Assembly: GCF_000611645.1 (NCBI RefSeq)
Contig: NW_014012788.1
Span: forward strand, 1 to 19,711
DNA: 19,711 bases
Origin: Monoraphidium neglectum
Lineage: Eukaryota; Chlorophyta; Chlorophyceae; Sphaeropleales; Selenastraceae
Reading direction: 5' to 3'
Under the pieces are notes generated by a model, which saw only the letters and a list, made by a program, of their open reading frames with translations, was not told the origin of the DNA and searched no databases. The translations under genes were made by a program, and so were the position numbers. Position 1 is the first letter of the stretch. Each line of letters starts with the position of its first letter. This document shows, one piece after another, positions 9,183-17,727 of this stretch.

Positions 9183-9300
9183 GATCCCTGGCAGCGGCAG
9201 CGTCTGTGCGGCGGCGGATAAACAGGGCGAGCTGCTAGATTGGTGGGCTGAACGCCTGATCTTGAAGTGTGCGGCTGCACGGCAAGCGACTCCACCGCGT
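9183..9300 (+). pseudogene. Orphan copy of the last exon of the secreted-protein gene
   Basis: This matches 6198-6310 in frame: PGSGSVCAAADKQGELLDWWAERL against PGSDGVCAAADKQGELPDWWAVERL, with one in-frame codon difference. No copy of the signal-peptide exons or of the SNSKCVWCHNK exon is seen upstream; that space is occupied by the end of copy A. The exon is therefore probably not expressed as part of a full gene. Preservation of the frame suggests either a young duplicate or a cryptic use I cannot see. Confidence 0.5.
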
Positions 9301-9387
9301 TCATACAGGCAGGGGTGGCGGCAGGCGGCTAGGCGCACACGTGCAAGTCCAATACTGCTGCGACCACTGGGCCTGGCAGGCCCGCAT

Positions 9388-9403
9388 GGGGGGGGGGGGG
9401 GGG
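9388..9403. repeat. Poly-G run of 16
   Basis: An uninterrupted run of 16 G follows cccgcat in copy B. The matching place in copy A (near 6408) has only four G. The length may be affected by assembly or sequencing error. Confidence 0.85.
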
Positions 9404-9961
9404 ATTGCTGCAGCGCGGCCTGCCGCAATTCAACGGCACAGTGCGTGATTGTGCTCAACCTCTGGCTCATCTTGCGCTGCATTCATTGATCAGGGACACC
9501 ACGCACAAACGTGACGTGAAGGCCCGCCCTCAGACACGCGCACCGCGAGGTTTTTGGGGACAAGCGCCTCGCACACGTCAGGCGGTTGAAAACTTTTGCC
9601 TGCGTGGCAGTCAATGTGCTCGCTCTGTGCTCATGCTGCCCCCCGACTCCAGCGCACGCACGTGTGCCGTGGCTCACCTGCGTGCGCACTCCATCCCTGC
9701 GTTCTGCATCGCTGCTTGATGCTGCCGCAGTTCTGTTTGCTCGTTTGCGAGCGTTTGTGCCTAGCCTCGTCAGCTGCGCCCTGCTGAGCTTGTGCATCAT
9801 TGCTGCTTTGAGCTTGCGTCCTAGTCCAGCCACAGGGCGGCCGCCTGCAAACAAGTTACACCGGCCTTGCCTGGAGTGAGGAGCTGCTAGTTGATGATGA
9901 GGAGAGAAGTCAGCCAGGTTCTCAAAGACCAAACTGATTAGTAGAGGTTGACAAGAGCCCT

Positions 9962-9963
<2 letters not shown>

Positions 9964-10032
<69 letters not shown>
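9964..10032. repeat. (GT)34 microsatellite
   Basis: There are 69 bases of uninterrupted gt between tga and aggcactttg. The orthologous position in copy A (7000-7010) has only five units, so the tract expanded after the duplication. Confidence 0.95.
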
Positions 10033-10035
<3 letters not shown>

Positions 10036-10917
10036 CACTTTGAAATGAGTAAGGGCGTGCTTAATAGGTGCAAGCAGGGAGTAACATAACTGGTGACGTG
10101 CCGTATGCGTATGCTGATAACGCATGATACCATGCCAGGGCGTCATCGCAATTCCCTGCTGGCCTCGTACGCAGGGGCAGACATAAACAAGTAAGCATTG
10201 CAAGTGCCAGCCGCCTTGCACCAGCTTAGCATGAATAAACATGAAAATGTTAGAAACACTTTCATACACAAAAACAACACATATCAGCCATGCTTTTGGC
10301 TGCAAAACCGCATGCTGGCACAGGGATGCAGGCAACACGCTCGTGGTGTGCGCTGTGACTCAACCCAAGATAAGCTGCGCCTAACCTCGTTGAATGCGCG
10401 GAGCGTTGCAGCAGCGCGGCCTACGCTGCCAGCGTATGTACACCTGGGCCGGCATACACACTCGCTCGCTTTTGTGTCAGTCAACACGCTTACGGGCACA
10501 CTGCCGACTCGCGTAAGTTGCCGAGCAGAAAAGCGAACGTATGTAATGTGGACCATGGGGCTGCTCAGCGCCAGCCCCGGATCCCGGAGTCCGCCGTGTG
10601 GCCTGGCAGGCGCCGGTGCGGCCACCGATGCCTCCAATCCCCTTGCGGACTCCTCCAGCTCCAGCGGTCTGCCTGACTTGAGCTCCCACTTGAGGGTCAC
10701 TCCCGCAGGTCAAATATAACGTCCCGTTTGACACGAGAGCGTTGTAGAAAATTGGTCGCCTACCACGCACAAGCCGGGACCTTCCTTTGTTGATTGCTTG
10801 CCCAGGCGCCCACCCCACTGGACATCAGGTTTGCTCGGCCGGACTGATGACACCCCCATCTCGCTGGCTGAACTGCCGCTGGCTGACTTACACAATGGCT
10901 AGCTGGCTGGGCCTCGC

Positions 10918-12035
10918 TCAGCACCCTATCTGCAAGGCCAAACCAGTTGCCAACAAGGCACCGCCCATGCTCCACCCTTCGACACTCTTGAGCTCTCGTT
11001 TGACCTCCTGCAGTTCGCGCTTGAGCTCGGCAGTGGTTTTCAGGAGTTCCATGAAGATAATGATAGACACGGCTTGCACAACCACCCAACAGCAGGAGCC
11101 GACCACTGCCAGCCGAGCCAGCTCCTGGTACAAGGTGTCCTGCGAGCAAGTGCGTGGGGCACTAGTAATGTGTACATCCTGGTACAGGCCACAATGCAGA
11201 TTTAAGATTGCATTGAGTTTGCTTGCAAGATTCGGTGGTGGTACAATTGGCAGCATGTCCCGTGCCACCGCGCCCCAAGACGGGTGCATGCTCCTCACCA
11301 GCACTCCCTCCGCGAGGCCGCTGTGCACGCATATGGCTGCACGCTCGTCAAAGCTCGTAAGAGGCCCCTAAGGCAAGTCAAAAGCCTGCAAGCGTGCGGA
11401 CCATGCCATCAGGGCGCCCCACAACCCCCAACCCACCAGGGATACCGGCTCGGGCCGCCGACCGCCGTCGCCGCCGCCGTCGCCGCCGCTGCCGATGGGT
11501 GTGCGGCGCACGTTTGAGCCGCCCCCGCCGCCGCCGTCGCCAGGCTGCGTCACAAGAGGGTGGTGCAGATCCCACGGGCGAGCTGTGTTGGTTGAGTGTG
11601 TGAGTATTCGACCTTCCCCACGTCTACATACATATCAATACCGTGTTACATGTATCCCTGCGTGCGTCACCTGGCGCCGCCGCATTTGGACCCAACGGCG
11701 TGGCGCAGTGCAAAACATGCTGGTAGGTCACTGCTCAACTGTACCAGGACGCACGCTCAGCGCAACAATGCACAAAACCAACACAGACATAAGGCGTTAC
11801 TGCCTGCTACACGCCGACGCACAAAAGCACGAAGGCTCGGTTCCCCTGCTGCCTGCGATCGCGAAAAGTTGTTGACAGTACGCTTGCTGCTGGGGCTCAC
11901 CTGCAGCGTCGCGCCCACGGCTGCGAGGCGCCGGCGCGCGTGCACGCTGCACGCGCTGTGGCACGGCGTGGCGATCGCCGCCATTGGCCTTGCCTGCCGC
12001 GTCCCGAGCGCAGCCCTGGGCCTGAATGGCAGCAT
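10918..12035 (-). CDS. Membrane-anchored coiled-coil protein, copy B (154 residues, three exons)
   Basis: Minus-strand exons are 12035-11901, 11544-11437 and 11139-10918, all in phase 0, with the same donors and acceptors as copy A. Exon 1 (MLPFRPRAALGTRQARP...) differs from copy A by conservative changes such as L/F, V/M and L/I and by one missing codon. Exon 2 is even more Gly-rich (PGDGGGGGGSNVRRT...). Exon 3 starts DTLYQELARL, continues into a strong hydrophobic span (AVVGSCCWVVVQAVSIIIF) and a short coil (ELKRELQEVKRELK). It then departs from copy A and ends in an unrelated hydrophobic tail. That tail lies in sequence absent from copy A. Reading exon 2 onward past the donor, as is possible in copy A, meets a stop after FDLP here, which favours the donor used. 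The function is unknown. Confidence 0.5.
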
Positions 12036-12154
12036 TGGCGCTGCCCGGGCCAGTCACAGATAGCTTCACTGATTCACCTGGCACAGGCCAGTATCTCTCT
12101 CCTTTCTCTTGGGTACCAATAGCTTACAAAAATTGTTTCTGACAACTTACTAGT

Positions 12155-12238
12155 GGTTACGCGATCTGCACACCCGCTCGATTCCCGACGCCCCGGCCCT
12201 TAGCGGTCGCAAAGACCCCCGAAAACTCACAGTATCTC
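12155..12238. promoter_or_regulatory. Conserved non-coding block upstream of coiled-coil gene B
   Basis: This is the counterpart of 8872-8955, again about 120 bases upstream of the minus-strand start codon. Its position relative to both genes and its high identity point to a shared promoter or 5' element. TGTAA-like and CT-rich stretches lie between the block and the gene. Confidence 0.45.
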
Positions 12239-12500
12239 AAACAGCTGCAGTTACCGCCGAACTGCCCCAAGGCGCCACACGTTCCCCTCCTCCGGTCATC
12301 CGGCCCGGCAGCCGCCGCTCTGCAGCAGGTGCCACGCCGTGCCGCGTCTTGCTGCAGAAAAGGCATCGCCAGCCGCGCGGGACCGTAAACGTGGGTGGCA
12401 CAATGGGGCGCCCCTGGCGGTGACAACGGCAGCGGCGGCGCTGCTGCGAGATGGACGCAAGCAGCGATGACGTCAGCAGCGGCGGCGGGAGGGCGGCGAG

Positions 12501-13367
12501 TCACACAGCGACGCCTCTAGCAGCGGCGGCGGCGCGTCGGCGGGCGACCGGTGGGACCCACAATTGATTATCTGTATCCGACCACGGAGGGAGACGACAG
12601 GGCGGCGGCGCAGTGCCAGGCCGGTCGCCTCGACTTTCGCCAACGAGGGCGCCCTTGCGGCTGGCCGGCTGCCGATCGGCGCCGCCGCCGCCGCCCCCAT
12701 CGCCAGGCGTGATGAGCTCGAGGCCCGGGAGGTCGAGCCCGCCATAAAGCCGATACCACACGAGTTGAAGATGGACCATCAAGTCCCTCGCATGGCTGCA
12801 TGGCGCGCTCGGCGGCGGCCGTGCCGCGGCATCCGTCAAACGCCGGCGGCGGCGGAGCTGCGGCCTTTGCGGCCTCTGTCGCGAGATCTAAGCTGCCCGC
12901 TGCACTTCCGGTCCAGGTAGTACTGCCCCAGCGCGTGGCCCAGGCGGGCATTCTGGTGGAGGACCAGCGGCGAGATTGGCCAGGTGGACTGACTAACGCC
13001 GGGCGGCGGGTCCTGCAAATAGTCCAGAGGGGAGCGGGTGCTGCAAGGGTGGGCAACGCTGTGAGGGGCTCCCTCAGGATGCTGTCGCCCACGGTGGTAA
13101 TCCGTCAGGGCGTGGGCGCCCCGACATGGCGGCCCCGACCAGCAGCCCAATCAGCAGCCACACCAGCCGCGCGGAGCGCCGACACCGCCGGCGCACCTTG
13201 AGGTGGGCCACTTGATGTAATGGGGTGGAGAGAGCGTCGGGGTTGGGAGAGGGTCCATCGGCATGGCTTGTGCACTGGCTTGCAGGCGCCCGTGGTGGGT
13301 CGAGCGGCAGGGGGTGTTGACGGGATACCCTTCTAGGCTCCTCCACAGGGCAGTTTGCTTGGTGCAT
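12501..13367 (-). CDS. Possible single-pass membrane protein (234 residues, three exons)
   Basis: Minus-strand exons are 13367-13093, 13040-12906 and 12795-12501 (stop). The phases agree at both junctions, making 235 codons. The N-terminal 65 residues are polar and Pro-rich. They are followed by a basic stretch (VRRRCRRSAR) and a hydrophobic span (LVWLLIGLLVGAAM, about residues 68-81), a type II-like arrangement. The rest includes SPLDYLQDPPPGVSQSTWP, NARLGHALGQYYLDR and, from the third exon, DLMVHLQLVWYRLYGGLDL, then a Gly run and an Arg/Ala-rich tail. The central part reads like genuine folded protein, but I do not recognise the family. Doubts: the first intron would be only 52 bases, shorter than the others here, and a GTGCGC after CTCAAG near 13200 could be a donor that removes the hydrophobic segment. 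The start ATG was chosen as a Met before the polar stretch, without further support. Confidence 0.38.
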
Positions 13368-14729
13368 GATCAAAGTCGTGTCTCGATCACAGGGTGATGG
13401 GCAAGCGGGCCGCCCAAAAACGCAACAAGCGCACGTGGCAAGCTGCTGTGCTGCAGAGCCAAGGCTGACACCGCATGCAGTGGTCACCGGCCACGTGCAG
13501 CGATGTCAAGTATTTGACGTGAAAGAGATGCCTGATTACACACGCAGCGTGGCTGTGGTGCTCTACAGAAGCAAAGTGCTTTGTGGCGCTCCACATGTCA
13601 CACTTTTGGGCCAGCTGAGGCACCGCCAAGCTGCGAGCTACTCTGCACCAGCTCTGCACATTTGCCCTACGCAATGACGCTCAGCCACCCAGCGTGACAC
13701 CTGGCCGCAGGGGGAGGGAGAGGATGAGAATGCCTTGACGGAGCTGCTGCCCCAGGCAGCTTCTCCAGCAGTTCGGGTTTATTTGCAGCAGCGGGCTGAC
13801 TTGCCCATAGAGCCCCGTGCGCATCGGCCTTGCACACTCCAAGCGGACCAAAGCAGAATCGCTGGGTGCAACCGCGCCGTCATGACACCGCATCTCAGCC
13901 GGGTGCCACCTTCACTGACATGGTCAGGCAGTCCGCAATCTGGCCCACCCAAACCAGGCATCATGCGTGGGCTGCAGCAGCTTGAGTATGCTGAATTTGT
14001 GGTCTGGAAGCTTTCCCAAACGCTCAGCCCCCTTGGTGCTGCCAGGGCAAGCAGCACTTTCTGTTGTGGCACCGGTGCCGATCGACGCCCCGCTGAGCTG
14101 CGATCTTGCAACCGCGTGACGATCAGCACTCGGAACGCACTGTGCCCTGTGATCCGAGCTTCTATACATCGTTGGCCAGCAAATCACCGACTCTCCACGC
14201 GCCTTGCACAGACTCGCCTTCAGTGTGCAGCGTCCCCGCAGCATCCTGCAGCAAAGGGCGTGACAAATGATCAAGAATACAATAATCTTCGTGTAATGTT
14301 GATAAGCGCGGGCCAGCGGTGCCAGCAGTGCCAGCGGGACCGATCATCCATGCTGTGCTAGGTGAATCAAAGGCAGGCATCTCAAGGGCGCCTGACGGGC
14401 CGAGAGCAGATTCTTGACAGGCGCAGGGGCCTACATATTGCAGCGGCCTACGGCACGCCCCGCACTGGGCGTCAGCCCTTGCGCGCAGCTGATGGGCGAA
14501 CAAGTCGCTGCTGTTGTCGCAGCGGCTCACCCGGCACACAGCGCGATCGCACCAGCAGCGCTTCTGGTCCGGCAGCGTGTACTCGGGCAGCTGCTCTCCC
14601 GCTGCCCCATGCGTCAGCACGCCCACCCCCAAATCTGCCAACACATGCGCCAGCAGGCGGTCGCACTCGGCAGCAGCCCGACCCGGAGGCCCCTGCGCCG
14701 GCACGGGGCTCCAGCGCTCCGGTGGCGCG
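13368..14729. other. Intergenic region without a supported gene; upstream region of the DeSI gene
   Basis: Long open frames exist on both strands (13735-14361 +, 14162-14752 -), but they have no recognisable domain and no clear coding bias. The minus frame would overlap the well-supported start of the DeSI gene. TGTAA motifs occur at 14292-14296 (+) and as TTACA at 13534-13538 (minus), so an unrecognised transcript is possible. The promoter and 5' leader of the gene at 14730 must lie at the right end. Confidence 0.4.
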
Positions 14730-17075
14730 ATGGGGGCGCCGGTGCGGCTCAATGTATATGACCTGACCCCTCAGAACGGATGGACTTATTGGTGCGTGCG
14801 TGGAATCCCCCCTGCCAGTGCACGGGTGCATGCGAGCGCAGAGGGCAGCCACCTGCATGCATAAGTTTGGGTGTGTCTGTGTTCGTGCGCATGGGCATTC
14901 ATGCTTGCATGCCTGCTTACTTGCTGTACATGGCATGCGTGCGTAGCATTGCTGTGGGTGTGTGCATCGCTTCCACAGGCAGGGCAGGCTCCAAGCGCGC
15001 AGAAGACGACGTGATGCCGCCGCAACGCGCCTTCCAAGGGTAGCGGCGGCGCGGCGGCCCTCAGGCGCCCCAGCCCAACGCCTGCGCGCCCCCCCTCCGC
15101 AGGTGCGGCGTGGGCGTGTTCCATACAGGAGTGGAGGTCTTCTCTGTTGAGTATGCTTACGGCGGTGAGTCAAACAAGCTTCGTCCTCCGGCAGGGGAGG
15201 CTTCGCGTATGGAAGTGGTTGCTGCGACGTGGCCCCACGCGCGTGCAGCGCCGCTCAGGGTTTCAGAGTGCTGTGCACACAGCCGCGCCGCCGCTCGCGC
15301 CTCGTCGCCGGCGGGGGCCCGCTAGGGTCACAGGGGCCGGCGGCAGGCAAGCCAGCTCGTGCTCCGTGCCGCTGCTGACCCGTCGCTCGTGCATGAGTGG
15401 CTGCTGCTGCTTCTCGGCCGCACCCGCAGGCCATGAGTATGACGTCTCCGGCGTCTTTGCCACCAACCCGCGGGAAGCGCCCGGCGCGGGTGAGCGCCCC
15501 GGGCAGCGGCGGCTCTGCTTTGGGGCGTTGCGGCAGCGTGGTTCGTGGGCGGCTGCGCCCTGCCGCGATGACGGGGGGCGGGTTGCGCATGGGTGCTGCT
15601 CACTTCAACGACTTTCTTCAAGCTCAGACTTGACGTTGTCACCTGACCATTGCCAACCCTCTGGATGGCACCCCACTGTTTTCCAAAACCCCTGCAGTAC
15701 TGTTCCGCGAGTCGATATACATGGGTGACACCGACCTGACGCCCGGGCAGGTGCAGGCGCTGGTTCAGCAGGTGGGCGGCCCTGCGGCGCCGACGCCACC
15801 CTCTGATGGCGGGCGCGGCCGGCGACGCTGCGCAGGCGCCGCCAGCGGCGAAGCGCCCTCGGCTGGGGAGCGAAAGTTGAGCGAGGCTTGCGTGCAGCCG
15901 CCTTCACAGCGGCTCTCGCACAGAGTGCGCGGGCTGGGGCGCAGCGCGTCGCCGCGCGCTCTCATCGCCGGCGCCAGCAGCCTGCGCCTGTGGTTCCAGG
16001 CCCCGGGCGCTGCTTCCTCGCGACGCCGCCGCCTGGCCCGCCCCCTTTCGCCGCCGCAGATGGGGCAACAATACAAGGGCAACGCGTACCACCTTTTGCA
16101 GAGCAACTGTGCGCCTCTTTCCCGGCCCATAGCAGGGGCGCCGCGAGCAGTGGCAGCCAGGGGGGGCAAGCCTGCGGTTTACGGGTCCGAGTCGTGCCCC
16201 GCACCCTCAGACCCGCATCTGCGTCATCGCCCGCAGCCGCCCCCTGTCTCAGGGACCCCTTCCGGCACGGCCCTTGCCGCACCCCCCACTGCAGGCAACC
16301 ACTTTGCCTCAGACCTGTGCCTGCAGCTCGTGGGCCGGCCCGCGCCCTCCTGGGTGCGGGGGATCTTCGGGGCGCCGCAGCGCCTTTGGGGGCGCCCGCC
16401 ACCTGCAAACCCTGGGCCCGCCATGTGGTGCAGACTAGAGGGTCCCCGCCACACACACGCACACGCAGCACCCGCCTCCACCGCATGCACCAGCGCTCGG
16501 CCGCGGCTGCGCGTCGGCCGCCCATGCACACACGCGTGCGGGCCCTCACACACGCGAACACCATCCTCCTCGCCCCCCTCGCCGCCCCTCCCTCGCCGGC
16601 ACTCTCACGGCCCGCCCCCCTGCTTCCTGCACCCGGCCGCCAGATCAACCGGCTGGCGGGGCTGGCGGTGATGCTGCACTGCCTGCTGCCACCGGCGTGG
16701 GTGCCGGCGCTGCAGACGCCCAGCATGAGCCCGGATGAGGAGCCGCAGGGTGCGACAAAGGGGCGACCGGGGCGCCTGCGCGACGCCTGCACCCCCGGCT
16801 CCGTCGCAACGTGCCGCCGCCCTCATGGCCGCAAACCAGCGACGGCCCGCTGATCGCGCCGCCGCTTGTCATGCCCCGCCCATCCCGGTGCTCATCACGG
16901 CTCCGCGCGCCCGCCCGCCGCATCCACCGCAGTCCTGGTGTCGGGCCGCGCCCACCCGCGGCGGCAACAGAAGGACGCGAGCCGCCAGCAGCTGCTGTCC
17001 CCGGGGGCGCCCTCGTCCTCGGACGACTTTTTGGACCCCCCTCGGCCGATCACGACGCTCGGCGGGCGCGCGTGA
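14730..17075 (+). CDS. PPPDE/DeSI-type deSUMOylating or deubiquitinating isopeptidase (204 residues, eight exons)
   Basis: Exons are 14730-14791, 15103-15164, 15430-15489, 15698-15771, 16060-16108, 16295-16353, 16644-16749 and 16933-17075 (TGA). All phases agree, giving 205 codons. The protein starts at the family's usual N-terminus (VRLNVYDLTPQNGW), then CGVGVFHTGVEVFSVEYAYG with the catalytic His at residue 28 and HEYDVSGVF after it. FRESIYMGDTDL follows, then GNAYHLLQSNCNHFASDLC with the catalytic Cys at residue 103, and PSWINRLAGLA at about 125-135. These are the landmarks of PPPDE papain-fold peptidases (DeSI-1/DeSI-2, plant DUF862 proteins), which remove SUMO or ubiquitin from proteins. 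The catalytic Cys codon is split by an intron (T at 16108, GC at 16295). After a hydrophobic stretch the C-terminal 65 or so residues are low-complexity, with acidic-Ser SSSDDFLDPP. Which modifier it prefers cannot be told. Confidence 0.93.
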
Positions 17076-17560
17076 CGGCCGCGCCGCGCCCGCGGGCGCG
17101 CCGGCGGCCGCTGCGGCCGGGCGCGGTGTTGCCGAGTAACCGGTTGCTGGAGGCGTCCTAGGAAGAGGAAACCTTGTTGATGTTGACCCGCACGGTGCGG
17201 TGCAACCCCACAGGACGCCCGGATTGCATCCTGCAGGCGCCTTTCGCCGACGGCGGCGCCGGCCGCACGCTGGCGGTCGGCGTGGCCGGCCTTTCCAAGG
17301 CCTGGGATCGGCCCCCGCGGGCCGCCGCGGGCTGCGCCCCCGCCGCCTCGCCCCGCTGGCGGCCCCTAAGTTTGGCCCCCACGCCGCGTTCATGCTCTGC
17401 GGCTGCTGCTGCCTCCGGCTGTGTCGCCCTGGCTGTGCCGTGCTGGTCCAGGCTGTGGCGCGCCTGCTCCGGCTGCTCTGGTTGCAGCACGGCTGGCTGT
17501 CACAGCAAGCCCCTGTATATTGAACTATTGCCCGCCGTGTGTTGCCCTGATTGTAATATT
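17076..17560 (+). other. Probable 3' untranslated region of the DeSI gene, with TGTAA signal
   Basis: TGTAA lies at 17550-17554 (gattgtaatatt), about 475 bases after the stop. GC-rich frames on both strands cross this interval, including a minus-strand one ending HRTVRVNINKVSSS at 17158 with strongly biased codons. A plus-strand frame (17174-17698) reads IIPNGRVVVDSLVTRHLG before a GTGAGT at about 17612. A short exon of the next gene therefore cannot be excluded. Confidence 0.4.
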
Positions 17561-17727
17561 ATCCCCAACGGACGAGTGGTCGTTGACAGCCTGGTGACGC
17601 GCCACCTGGGCGTGAGTACGCGCATGTGTGTTTTGGGGGGCAGGAGCCACGGCCGCCGATTTGTCGCAGTCGGTGCGAGTGGCGCCAGCCGGTGCTGAGC
17701 TCCGCGACGCAGTGTGGGAGCCCGCAG

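Larger units (their letters stand above)
9301..10917. other. Region of copy B without a supported gene
   Basis: This holds the poly-G run (9388-9403), the long GT tract (9964-10032) and sequence matching the 3' flank of coiled-coil gene A. A minus-strand frame at 10284-10700 shares peptides with the 7319-7609 frame of copy A and begins with coil-like LKWELKSGRPLELEE. It may be a decayed 3' part of the coiled-coil gene. On the minus strand a TGTAA (TTACA at 10888-10892) lies about 25 bases after the stop of gene B and probably ends its transcript. Confidence 0.4.
9120..12345. repeat. Tandem duplication, copy B (about 3.2 kb)
   Basis: This is the second copy of the unit described at 6100-9065, in direct orientation. 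It differs by a much longer GT tract (9964-10032), a 16-base poly-G run (9388-9403) and about 270 bases of extra sequence around 10705-10980. That extra sequence replaces the 33-bp repeat array of copy A. Beyond about 12345 no similarity to copy A continues. Short stretches between the copies (about 9066-9120) could not be assigned. Confidence 0.85.

Noticed and set aside
6100..12345. The duplicated unit as a DNA transposon or retroelement
   Set aside because: I see no transposase or reverse transcriptase, no convincing terminal inverted repeats and no target-site duplications. Gene duplication explains the data.
12660..12720. Third copy of the coiled-coil gene, from a PGDGGGGGG-like stretch
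   Set aside because: The similarity is confined to a GGC-rich run. The flanking residues and exon structure do not match copies A and B.
13735..14361. 208-residue plus-strand open frame
   Set aside because: It has no recognisable domain and weak codon bias compared with real exons here. A TGTAA lies inside it at 14292-14296.
14162..14752. 196-residue minus-strand open frame with scattered Cys
   Set aside because: Its start would overlap the well-supported first exon of the DeSI gene, and no motif is recognised.
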